Below are positions 47,480-59,800 of a DNA stretch of 64,000 nt, piece after piece. The stretch spans positions 38,470,440 through 38,534,439 of the forward strand of contig OX485807.1 of the NCBI GenBank assembly GCA_950295325.1, read 5' to 3'. Positions within the stretch are counted from its first letter, which is position 1. Each line of letters begins with the position of its first letter. The stretch is from Polytrichum commune (Eukaryota > Streptophyta > Polytrichopsida > Polytrichales > Polytrichaceae). The position numbers and the translations under genes are program-made. The notes under the pieces were generated by a model that was not told the DNA's origin, searched no databases, and worked only from the letters and a program-made list of their open reading frames with translations.

Positions 47480-49008
47480 GTAGGATATGAAGCAAGCGAT
47501 TAGTACCAAATGGTTACCAACTCCAATTCGAGGATGTGGCCACATTCCTCACGATTTTTGGAGCTCATATGAATATCTCTTCACATTGTCATTTCAAATT
47601 TTATCATTGGAGTTGAGATGCAAAAGTTACGAATCTAAAGGAGGTCAGCGTGAAGACTCTCTCTCTCTCTCTCTCTCTCTCTCTTCATGGCAATTAAGGT
47701 AAACATGCCTAATTTGGTTACTTATTTTTATTGGGCACTTGTATTTTAGTGGTATTGTGCAAAAGAGAGTGGACTAAGTGCTCAAAATATGATAATCCTT
47801 TTGGGCTCAATAGCCAACATAATTGGGGGGGGGGGGGCTATATGACCATATGTTGAGCATGAAGATCTTCTTTTTGCTAACCATCTCATTCCAATTGCAT
47901 CTTTCATATTCTAGGAGAAGTGAGCTAATGTAGAGGGTGCTAAAACCAACACCCCTGAAATCTTGCACAATAAGTACATATTGATTATGAGAATGTTCAC
48001 CATGTGAACATTGGACACCCTAGTTTCGGGGTGACAACAATGCTCTCACTTGAAGAATTTGTATTCAATTCAACATTTGAGGAGAAAAAAACTTGCAATA
48101 CATCTACTCTTGTTTGTTCTACCTAGGAATTTAAAAAAATCTATTCATTCAGCTACCACATGTATGCCAAATACCTTAACTTCTTGGTTTAAGGTGTTGC
48201 TGCTACCTTGGTTAGATACAAGTAACCTATCAAGACTAATAGTATGCCTTATGTGAGTTGTTGAACCTAGAACAACACCTAATATAGTTTGAGCACATAG
48301 TCCAATCTCATCGTAACATGTGCCTCCTTTCCGGTGCCCAATCTTGACTATGAGCATGGCCATATAAGATACCCCTCGAACACATTGGGTGTCCGATTAA
48401 GAAAAGTGACCACTCCGTACTAAGGCCCCCACACCGTAATTTAATATGTTAAGGAGACTAAAGGAGACTCGGATATATAATGGTTGTTTCATTGTGAAGC
48501 ATGAGTCCCTTTTACGTATGTGTATGTGTGTGATATGAACTGTGAGTGTGATGCATGTGGTGGTTTTTGGACAATTGTTTGGAAAGCCATTCTTAAACAT
48601 GTGGGAACCTCGGAGACACGACGATGGGGGTCTCTTGAACGCTAATAAGATGTGAACCACAAGGAGAATTCTACATCAACTTCTCCAATCCCGTATGATC
48701 ACTATATTGTGTGTCTTCTACCATATGTGGGTGTTATTTGGTCCGTTTTTTCCGTGCTCTCCAACTTCTACCGATTGGATTTATGTAACAAATCTTGTGA
48801 CGTATTAGCCAATCCATGATTGAACATCTGCAAAAACCGGATTGAAATTCGGACCTCCCTTGATTTAGTTATGGTTATTGAAAGTGCATGTTTGTTGATC
48901 TCTTAATTGGGTACGTAGGTCCTCCCAGTTGTGTTCATTGTTGAGTTAAAATACAAGTGTGCGGTAATGATAAGTAATCAAATTAGGCATGCCTACCTTC
49001 ATTGCCAT

Positions 49009-49046
<38 letters not shown>

Positions 49047-49110
49047 CTGACCTCCTTTATGTTTGTAACTTTTGCATCTCAACTCCAATTATGAAACTTG
49101 GAATGGCATT
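47480..49110. repeat. Inverted family A copies with flanking (CT)n/(AG)n arms
   Basis: A left arm at about 47610-47755 (GGAGTTGAGATGCAAAAGTT, GGAGGTCAG.GTGAA, a (CT)n run, CTTCATGGCAAT.AAGGTA, CATGCCTAATTTG) is the reverse complement of about 48950-49105 (CAAATTAGGCATGCCTACCT, (AG)n, CTGACCTCCTTTATGTTTG, CTTTTGCATCTCAACTCCAA). Between them lie a + oriented family A part (47755-47925) and a - oriented part (48250-48420). A 13-base G run is at 47825-47837. No gene. Confidence 0.7.
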
Positions 49111-52100
49111 GTTTAATGCTTATCATGTCTACTAGTCAATAAGTGACCACACCATTTGGTCCTCTTCAATTCCAAGCAACTCTCATATTTTATACGGCCA
49201 CCTAACTATTGTGCAAGCTAATGATAGGTTCATAATACGCTGAAGTAAAAAATGTTACACGTGTGTAGACTATGAGCCCACGTTCAAGTTGATTAAGTAT
49301 TTGGTTAATGAGATTATTTAGTCCCTCCTTTTATGACCAAAATCTTTCATTGTCCACCAATTATGCCAATACTAGTGACCCTGTTTAAATTTAACTTATT
49401 TATGAAATGCATTCTCATTAAAACATGTGAATAAGTTGATGTAAATAAAATTTGGGTTCACGTAAACGACATAGGTGCAATTGGATGCAAATTCGTGTTT
49501 AGTATATAGATCAAATTATATATACAAGTGACTAGAGTTTGATTTTCCGGTTGATACTTTCTACACTAACTAAAGTTTTAAACCCATGATTATAAAGAGT
49601 ATGATATCCAAGGCTTTGGTGAGGACGTATAGAATTGGTGGAGATGGGTGTTAAAAGAAGTGCACTAGAATTTGCTTCTCCTTTCCTTCACAAATTTTCA
49701 TTTTGTGTTGCTTAAGTTCTTGTGTTGCCCTTACTTGTTCCGATTTGTAGGTTTCAATGTCCATGTTGTCACGGGGCCGATGGCAAAAGTCCTTGGTATT
49801 AGAGGAAAACCCCTTCGAAAGAGCACTAATTTGGACCCGTGTTGTTCCAGTCCAACGACAACTAAGGGTTTATTTCATTATATACATGAAGTCGTAACAT
49901 CTTTTTAGCAACTCATGATTGTTACGTGGGCTACATGGATAAGAGCATTGGATGTTGAATCAAGTGCACTAGGTGCCGGTGTTCTCACCTTCTTAATTTT
50001 AACCTAAGTCTCCTTGTTGTCCCTATGGGAATTACATGGTCTTAGAGAAGGTTGTTTTTCACCAAGATGGATACAAAATCTCTAAATTTGGATCTTTACA
50101 TTCTACCACTCAGGGGGGGGGGGGCACTCCTTATTAAGATTAAAAAAGGAGGGTAAGTGTGTCACCTTCAAACTAATACCTCTTATGTAAAAGACAATTA
50201 AGAACATATTGTATAGAAATGTAGAAATGGCAAACAACCTCAAATATATGTATTAGTCCAAAATAGATGCACCTACTCATGGCTAGAATCGTAATGTTGC
50301 ATTCCCCTCCCGAATGATGGGCCTATTGTATTGCTATGAATCATAATTATTATATAATAATCTAAAATACACCCTCACCTTCAACAACCTTTCCCCTATG
50401 TGTACGATGTGCATGACTTGTTCAATTAATACCCCTTTTGTGCACCCATGTGGGTAGCTTGTGGGTAGGTATTGCAACATAGAGTGCACCCTTGGGCTAC
50501 CACCTTCATTGATTGCAAAATCATCTGGTGGAATTAAACTGGAGATATTTAAATTTGGACCACTTTGATTGTCTAGTCAGGCCCCGTGGTGGAAATAAGT
50601 TGGTCCAAGATCCTAGATGTTTCCCTACGTCATCTTGGAGATTTAGATAGCCCAAAATAAAAGTGCTAAAAAATATGGTAGAATAGAGTAAATCAAAGTA
50701 GCATAAAAGAAAATAATCTCCCACTTCAATTTTCTTTTTACAAAAGAATTGAATGTGGCTTCCATTACTTATACACTAAAAATTTGGCATGGATTGAAAA
50801 TTTATGTTTCTAGAGAACAATTGTGACCCACACTAATAAGATAATGTAGTGTTATGGTAAGACCGCATGATCCTATTCATTGTTTATGGTATTTGGTGTC
50901 ATTTACAATTCCAAGTGATGCCATGCCATAACTTTTTGTTGCTCCAATTTTATTTTTGTATTTTTTTCTACCAATTGAACATGTTTATGTTTCATAATGT
51001 CTACACAACCTATTTGACCTTTCTTGCTTTAAAATAGTATCTATATATCAAAAGTTGATAGCATTGGATAATTCCATATAGGAAGTGATTTTGAGAAGTT
51101 CATGTAAAAGTTTGTGATCATATGCACAAATTACCTTCAAATAGTGGATATCGATACGGCTTGTATGGTCAAACACCATAAACTTGTTAACGAGGAGGCT
51201 ACCTAATCCATTAGAGTCACCTTAATGTGATTCATTCATGATTTAGGCTGCACAAATTACATATAGGAATCCCTAAAGTGTATTTACTTTATGGATGAAC
51301 ACACTTGGAGGGTCCGAGTTTTTCCTAAAACACATGGTCACCGCAAGAATAACTTTAATGCTTACAACATTTGATCCATTTGCTTCAAAACACTCTAGGT
51401 AACAATACTTTGTTTTGGTGTAAGACTTATGAAAATCCCACCAAATTAGGGTCTCACTTTTCATGGACAATTGGATAAGGTATTTGGCTTTATTGTGGGC
51501 ACTTCCAACTCCACATACTGTATTAATTGCTAGATTGGATCGGAAATTGTCTCACTTGGTTTAGCAATTATTGCAAATCACGAAGATCGTCAGTTCAAAT
51601 TTCAAAAGTGAAATTGAGATGCAATAGTTATAAGAAGTCAACGTGAGGATTGTGTATTTTTTCTTTTAAGCGATAGCATAGGCCTTCGTAGTTGTGTTCA
51701 CTATTGAATCTAGAATGTATATCTTCGTAGATATATCTTAACCCACATAGTTTAACCTTATTATAACGCATTTCTTTCATTGTCCATTTTAAACCACAAG
51801 CCTTGTCACATTACCATTATACGTCCAACTAAGAAGAGTGATGACGCAAGGCCCATGCACCTTAATCACGCCATGCCTCAATGCAAGTGTTATTACACAG
51901 GGATAAAAAATTTCCTAACAAAATTTCAATATAAAAATGAGACACCGATTTGCGAAGGGGATCGCATGTGAGATTGGAGTGCTCATTCAAGATGTGGCAA
52001 CAGAAATTTCACTTCCCAAGGATTTTGAATTTCAGTGTGGGCGAAATGGTGGTTGGGATTTATGGATCACTGTCTCAGGCGTTACGAACAATCAACGCAA

Positions 52101-53269
52101 CAGCCCACAACTCGATGTCAATTTGATGCTATAATGCCTTTCTCCACTGTCCCCATTCTTCTTTCCCAAAAATTGGAATGAAGAAAACATCAAATCTAGG
52201 GAGGTTCACTAATAGTTTGTTGACCACGACAAACTTTAAGGTGTTGTATCGACTTAAGGTGTTTGAAAGACGAGCTCAGTGCAGTTTTTATAACTCGCTA
52301 AGCTTAAACTTAGGTAGCAGCGGGGCCATCTGGAAAAAAGTGTGAAGATCATTGAATTTTTCAGTACAAAAGTGGACAGATTGAAAGTTTGGAATATGAC
52401 AAGCACAACAATATTCCAACTTTTTGGTGGGGCATTGCAGTTTGTAGAATGACCCTCAAACTGTATGAAACTAACTGCAAGCAAATCTTATTACAATGCG
52501 ATTGCAACTCTGAGTCTAGTCTGTGTTATGCATAGCTCATATTTTTGTTCATAATGCAGTAATTATTATGTGTAAAGTATATATACTTTGTTTGTTCATA
52601 TTTGTTTATATACTAGTGTAGAATCTTAGCAGATTATCCTTTCAAACTGATAACTCTAATCTGATGATCACAATCACTGTATGGCGGACTAGGTATTGCA
52701 GCTTTAAACTGCTCGGAACATTGTGCCTGAAGCAAGGAGTGCAAAGGCTGCATTTGTTTGCCTTCAGCACAACTTCCCAATATGCATGGGACATGATGAA
52801 GAAAGAGGTCATCAAACTAAAATAAGCTACAGGCTTGACAATTTACTTTTCCAACACACTCTTCACATATCAATTTGCACTCTTACTGTACATTGTAAAG
52901 TAGTTTGTGTTAGTTGAGAACATATTCTCAAGGTCCTCGAGATTGGTGTGAAATATTTGCACCTTTTTCAGGACTCTTGAATATGTCCTCCACAAATACG
53001 ATCTAGCATTTAGGACTCCTAAAATAGACTAAAAACACATCTCAACTTATGTAATATAATGATGTGTAAATTACAACTCTGTCCCAACTCCCAACTCTGT
53101 GCACTCGGTAAAGAAACGATCGAACGAATTGTTTGGAAGATATCTTTGGAATAACCAAATTAGCATCTAAAGTGACACCATGAGGGCAATATTTTATCTT
53201 GCTAGAGTTCTAGCTTCTATGGCTCCTTTTAAGGACTAAGTAAGGTAGATGTGTGTTATTCGGATGCTT
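49111..53269. other. Intergenic, no gene recognised
   Basis: Contains a 12-base G run at 50113-50124 and a degraded family A fragment on the - strand at about 51600-51850 (TTGAGATGCAATAGTTA, CACTATTGAATCTAGAATGT). Short open frames have no recognisable domain. Confidence 0.5.
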
Positions 53270-53614
53270 TTCTCTCTGCACCGCACCCCACTCTTCGTAG
53301 GATATGAAACACCCAATTAGTGCGAGATGATTAGCAAATCCATATCATGCATGTGGCCATTTGCCTCGTAATTTTGGGAGCTCATGTGACTATCTCATTC
53401 AATATCAAAGTGAAGATTCTCATGCTCATTAAGTGGTCATACAGCTCCTCCTAATTATGTTGACTATTGAACCTAGAATGTTTATCATGTTTAGAGCACG
53501 TAATACACATGTCTTTTTGGATTTCGTTCTTGGAGCCACACCTAACCATGTAACCACTCCAATATGGGTACTCAAATAAGATAAGCATCTGAATCAGGCA
53601 CATCTACCTCAACA
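53270..53614 (-). repeat. Dispersed repeat family A, nearly complete copy
   Basis: On the - strand the order is GAGGTAGATGTGCCTGATTC, GAGTGGTTACATGGTTAGGT, CATTCTAGGTTCAATAGTCA, GACCACTTAATGAGCATGAG, GAATCTTCACTTTGATA, GAGCTCCCAAAATTACGAGG and TTTCATATCCTACGAAGAGT. It lies about 190 bp beyond the SKS stop codon, so it may sit near or within that transcript's 3' end. Confidence 0.75.
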
Positions 53615-53801
53615 ATTTTGATGCCCTAGCCTTTGGACCCTCTAATCATGGCCTAGATTGAGGGTGGGGGAGGGCAAGAGTTATGCTACAGCTATGGTGA
53701 AGACATCCTCCTCCCCAGTCCCGGATTAAAGCCACCTCACCTCATGCACATTGAAATTGATTATGGCCATCATGTTGTTGTCGTCGTTGTTGTTGTTGAG
53801 G

Positions 53802-56800
53802 TCATTGTTTTATGGCTTTGCCGCAGAGGAGGAGGTTGTCTGGAGGTGGATCTTCTTGGCGCTTGGAGGAGGATGTGGAGGGGCTCACAACTTGCAAATA
53901 AAACTCTTGGCCCTGCCACTGCCGTTGCATCTCCTGGGACCTTATATTCCAAATGCCAGGGTTGTCAAGCTCAAGCATCACAGCAGTCCATGCGTTGCCA
54001 TAAACCTGCAAGCAAATTAACGTAACATCATGTATGTATGTGTGTGGGCCTTATGTGATCGCTCTTCTTGATTAAACACCTATATTAATTGATTGGCAGT
54101 TGACTATGACAAGCTTTGTACCTAGTCAAGAATGCACACCAGAAAAGGCATCGTGTGTCACAATATGCTCAAAATGTAGACACCACCATTTAAGGTTTGT
54201 TTGTTAGCACAATTTGTAAGGGCCTATGTTGGTTATTTAAAGAGAGAGACCGAATCTTTCTCTTTGACCTCCTACAACTTTCACATCTCAAAGTTCCCAT
54301 AAGGTGTGTGGCCATATGTGGTCACTCTTCTTAATTGGACACCTATATTAATTGAGTGGTACTCTATCACGACAAGCCTTGTACCTAGTCAGGAATGGAC
54401 ACCATAAAGATATCATGTGTTACAATATGCTCAAAATGTAGCCACCACTTTTGGTTCATTTGTGCACACAATTTGTAAGGGCCTATGTTGGTTATTTACA
54501 GAGGATGACTGAATCTTCTCTTTGACCTCCCATGACTTTTACATCTTAAAGTTCACATTTTGAAACTTGAAATTCACATAAGGTGTCTAGCCTATATTGG
54601 TCACTCTTCTTAATTAGACACCTATACTTTAGTGCTAGTATATGATAAATTTTGTAGTCAAGAAGGGACGCTAGGAAGACATGGTGTGTTATGGTATGTT
54701 CAAAATGTAGACACTGTTCTAGGTTCATTTATGCACACAATATTTGAGGACCTATGTTGCTATTAAAAAAAGAAAAAGAAGAAGAAGAAGAAGAAAATCT
54801 TCTCTTTGACCTCCTATAACTATTATATCTCCACTCTATGTAAGGTGCGTGGCCTTGTGTGGTCACTCTTCTTAATTAGACATTGTATTTGAGTGGTATA
54901 TGGCAAGTACTGGGCCACATACCTCAGACAGTAAGAATTTGCACGTGACCAGAATGAGAGATTTTTAATAAAGGGCGTGTATATATAATTACATACAAAG
55001 AATGGGTTGGGGTAGGTCTACAAGGACCTGAGTGGTGCTGCGAGCAACCGCATCCACCATGTTATAAGAATGTCGGGATTCTGTAGTCCAGCCTCCTGGT
55101 CCCATTCTGCACAAAAATCAAATGGCTTTAGACATTTAAATTAATTGGAAGGGTTTTGTTGAGGGGAGAAAGTAAAGTAAAAGCCAAATCCAATCACTGC
55201 CAGATCAGGCTTTGCACCAATGTAACAGAAGAAAGTTATTCACAAACCACATCATTTTCAAGCCCTATCTATCACCTCTAACTTTTGACCATACCTTTTT
55301 TTCCTACCTCTTCATGTGAAGAGATGTTTGCCGAACTCCCTCTCTACATATTCTGTCTACCTTTCAACATACGATTTTGTCATGACCTCTGTGGGACAAT
55401 AAAGTTATCCTTCAATTCAACTGGAGATTTGGTTGACAGTTGGTTATTTTGCATACAATAATCTTCATGTTTAGTAATTTTCCGATGCATGCTTGAAGTC
55501 GGTTGGGAGGTTTGAGTGAAGAACATTCTATATCGGCTCATTGGGGGCCAAACTCATTCCAAGCACCTCATGGCATGGCAAAATGAGTTTGATCCTCAAT
55601 GAACCAATATAGAAAATACTTCTTTCAAGCCTCCACACCAACTCTAAGCATACACCGCAAACTTACCAAACACGAAAAGTTTTGTATGCTACACAACCAA
55701 CTCCCGACCAAAATTCTGACCGTTGATTTATAGGAGAACTCTAATCTTTTAAATATTAGCAGCCCACTCTGATATCTATGGTGCATGGAACATTTAATCA
55801 TATTTTCCAATGTAAGAGCATGTTGTTGTGATATATTCTGAAATAAAGAAAGAGAGGATTAGAGTAGCATTCGTACCCAACAATGAAAAAGGAATAGCCA
55901 TCAATGTGCCAGGATTGCAGAGAATTTTCCTGGTTTTCGAACACAACTTCAATAAAATCCTGGAATTTCCCAGCCAGCACTGCAGCTGCATAGGAAGGAG
56001 TTCTCCACTGAATTGTGGTATCAGGTATGGAGCCAACAGTGAAAACTCCTCTTAGTGCAAAGTAATCAGCCAGCTTGAGAGGTGTATCTGGCTGAATGAA
56101 GGACACCCCATTCACAGTGTACCTTTGCTTTCCATTCATTTTGATGGCAGCATTTGAAAAGATGTATGTCTTTGAGACATTGATCTGACTGTAATGGAAT
56201 GAACCTTGTGGATTTTTCCTTGATGCTCCCACAGTTAAATTCCGCCTTCATGCATATCATCCAGCATAAGAAGAAATAGAATAATATTAAAGAGTTATTA
56301 AAATGGAAGCTGGTATGTCTCACACATGACCATAGTATGCAATTTTAAGGATATATCCCATCGAGTATTGTCCCAAATCAGAGCATCTGTGCAAATCAGA
56401 AATAATAAAATCATTGTGCAAAGCGTACAAGCTTAATATGCTTTGAGACATCTCTGTAGCCTCATGAATGGGGAGATTCGACCTCTAATTACATATGGGC
56501 CTGTTGAGTTTGAGAAATAGCTGGCTCAAGTTCAATTCTTTACGTAAATTTCTGGTCATTTTAGAGGAATTTGTGGAATATGCCGTAAATCAATAAAGAA
56601 AATCAACATGTAACCAGTTGGACTTGGAAACACAAGGATCTTGACCAATTTTGCTCAAATTTCCCCCATTCACTGCCATAGCCGCATATTGCAATGCAGC
56701 TAGCTTTCTCAAGCATGTGTAAGGACACTCTCTTTCTATTCTATCCTCAAGATTATATTTTCAAAGAAATAAGGCCCTTGAAAACGTGCATGAATGCCAA

Positions 56801-59800
56801 CCATAGTCAAGTAGCAAGCTCTCATCAGTCGACACCTCATTGTTGCCTGTCTTCAGACACAAAGCCTTCTTCCATCTACCAAGAATCAATTGAAGGCTGC
56901 GTCCCGAATGGAATCATCCTTAGGCGATCCAAATTACATAAAATTTATTCCATGTGCAACAGAACCTGAATAGGCTACTAAAAAAATGTTTATTGGCAAT
57001 ATTGAGCTCACCTTAGGCTGCGGGCTTGTTCGAAAGAGAAGTTGATGTCATTGGGACCTGGGGGTAAGACTCCAGGGTTCAGTCCTTTGCATGACGTGGA
57101 GTAATGAAGGACAGCCAAGCCATAGAGGACGAGCTCTGAGAATCTGGTGCTAGCCACCACATAAAAATCGGCTGGCACACTTTGGTCCATGGTCACCATG
57201 ACAGAGTAGGACTGGCCAACATGAATGTCAAGAGATGTGTAATAAGTTTGGATCACATAGGAGCCCTCGGTTTCGACCAGCAGCAAGCGGTGCCCTTCAA
57301 TCCTGAAATTCAATGTGTGCTGTGATCCTACATTTGAAATTCTCAGGCGGTACGTTTTCCCTGCCAGTGGTACAATACAAATACACATGGAAACCTCATG
57401 AGTCATTACCATCACAAGTAATCCAAGAGTAAACTCCAGATAATTATTGCCACGTGTCACTTATAAGGTAAGACATGCCTAAATCAAATGTGGCAATAAG
57501 CAGGACACCTATATTTGAGTGGTATGTGGCTAGGTGTGGATCTAAGAATGGACAATAAGGAGACATGTGTTTTAAAGAGATTGGCTTACGTGCTTAAAAT
57601 ATGCTAACCCCTTCTAAGCTCAATAGTCAACATGAGTGAGAGGACCTATGAGACCACTTAATGATTATGAGAACCTTCACTTGGATAATGAATAAGATAT
57701 TCAAATGACCTCCAGAAATTATGAGGAAAATGGCTACAAACAGGATACAGATGTGCTAGTCATCTCGCACTAATTGCATGTCTCATATCCTACAAGAAGT
57801 GAGTGCAAAGAGAAAAGTATCTGAATAACACATGTCTACCTTATGTGTTTAAGTGCAATTTAAAGAAATATAGGAAGGGCCAAATCAGCCACACACTTGT
57901 GTATGTTATCTTCTGTCTGCCAGACAGTGAAGACCCAAAATCCTGCATTGTCCAATTCCAAGTTCTCTAGATGTACCTTTCTCCACTGTGAAAGTGGTGC
58001 CAAGGGGTCCTTGGCCGTTGATGAGTATACCATCAGGTGTGTGAAGACGATATCCTTGATCCAGAACAGACCTCAGTGTCTGGTCACACGAATTCCACAA
58101 TTAATTGTCAGAACAAGAACATTTGCCATTACATATAATCAGCAGAAATGTGCACCTCATGGACCAAACAACATGTGATGAATGCAACCGGGACTTCAAT
58201 AAATTAGCAATGCACCATTTTTATTTCCTTCCTTTTCTGACCACATGAGCATGTAGCTTAATGAAATGAAATAAAGTCGAATTTGTAATCTAGAAAGCCA
58301 AAAGACTAGAAGTACATCAAGATGGTGTCAAAAAGGCTAATTCCCTCAATGATCATTGGTGGGGGATGATCACAAGCTTCACCAAAAGTTTGGAAAAATG
58401 TGGTAGAAATAATTTTTTGCGGATTATGTATCCAGTTGATGAATAATTATGCCAAGCTTCAAGGATTACTTAGCTGAGGTGTGCCCTCTCACAAGCGCGA
58501 AGCACACAGATGGAATCTAATGCTTGAGTCTACTCAAGAGGCATTTCTGCAAACTATGTGATTTTGTAGCCAGCTTCAAGTCAAATGGACTAGGTATTTG
58601 TTGCGATGGGACCTGCTACCAGGAGTAGCAGAGAGGCTATACAAGGCGAGGCACAGAAGTGCTTCCAAGACTGGACATGCGAGCTGCTAACTTACTCATG
58701 GTAGCAGGTTGAATCGCAATAAACATTGGACATAGCTGATGATTGACTTGCTCAAGCCACGAAATCATCTAAAAATCATCCACAATGAGGGTGAGTACAA
58801 TTCATATACATCCCTGTAATCTACAAAAGGAAGGTAGGAGACCAAAGTATTGTTCAGGAGGTTACTGCAGCAGTGACCCTAGTTCGTTTATCATAAATAA
58901 AAAATATGAAAACATGCAAAATCTTGGAGCCACCAGGATGAAATCCTGGAAAATTAAACCTTTGATGTAAGAGCCAAAAACCAAATGCAATGCCATGTTG
59001 CCTTCATCTACTTTATAGGACATTGCATGTTTTCAATTCACTTTTGAATGTGCGATGAACTTCATGGAAATTTTTAATTGAGCCTTATGAACCAATTTCC
59101 TCAAAAGAAATAAATATTTCGTCACCCCACGAAGAACTAGCCTCACTCTTACAGTTTGGGCCTGCTCTAAGCCAGTGGGAGTCTACCACATCAGTGCTGG
59201 AGCAGTTAAAAGCTAGGCGATGGCATATATACTGCGCATCCCTAGAACTAGCCTCAAAATGATGCATCAGCTCTTGCTGTATATTATGCCAGGCAGACAA
59301 CAGCAGTAATGCGGGAATAAAATAAAATGGAGTGCTACATAGAGCTTGAGTAATGGGCACTGAATCCTGTCAGGATGCTGGAAAAGCCAATTACAACGGA
59401 GAACTTATTTAAATAGGGAAAGTCAATCACATGTTCTGAATCCTGAATATGCGCAAGTTCCCACCAGATGTACGATTACCAGCTTACCACATGGATGTAA
59501 AGGTGTTTTTTTTCTAAAATTTGAACGCACCTTGTGATTGGTCTTATACCAGTCTCCTATGAGAACCACGAAATCATCTGCTGGAGGGGCAAATGGAGAG
59601 GGAATTATACTCCGGGGGTTGATGCGTATGCTGCCAAAGCCTCCTGCTGCTTTCTGGAATAACAAGGAGGGGTAGTAGAAGTAGCTGCCAATCTGGTCTT
59701 TGAGCTTGAAGTGGTACGTCCAGCTTTGACCTGGTGGGATGGGGCAATTTGTTCCTGCAACGCCGTCTTGCCAAGAATTCCTGCGTTGTTGAATTCCATC

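Noticed and set aside
53744-54025. Two + strand open frames over the last SKS exon
   Set aside because: They are antisense shadows of the SKS C-terminal exon, whose - strand frame matches the family.
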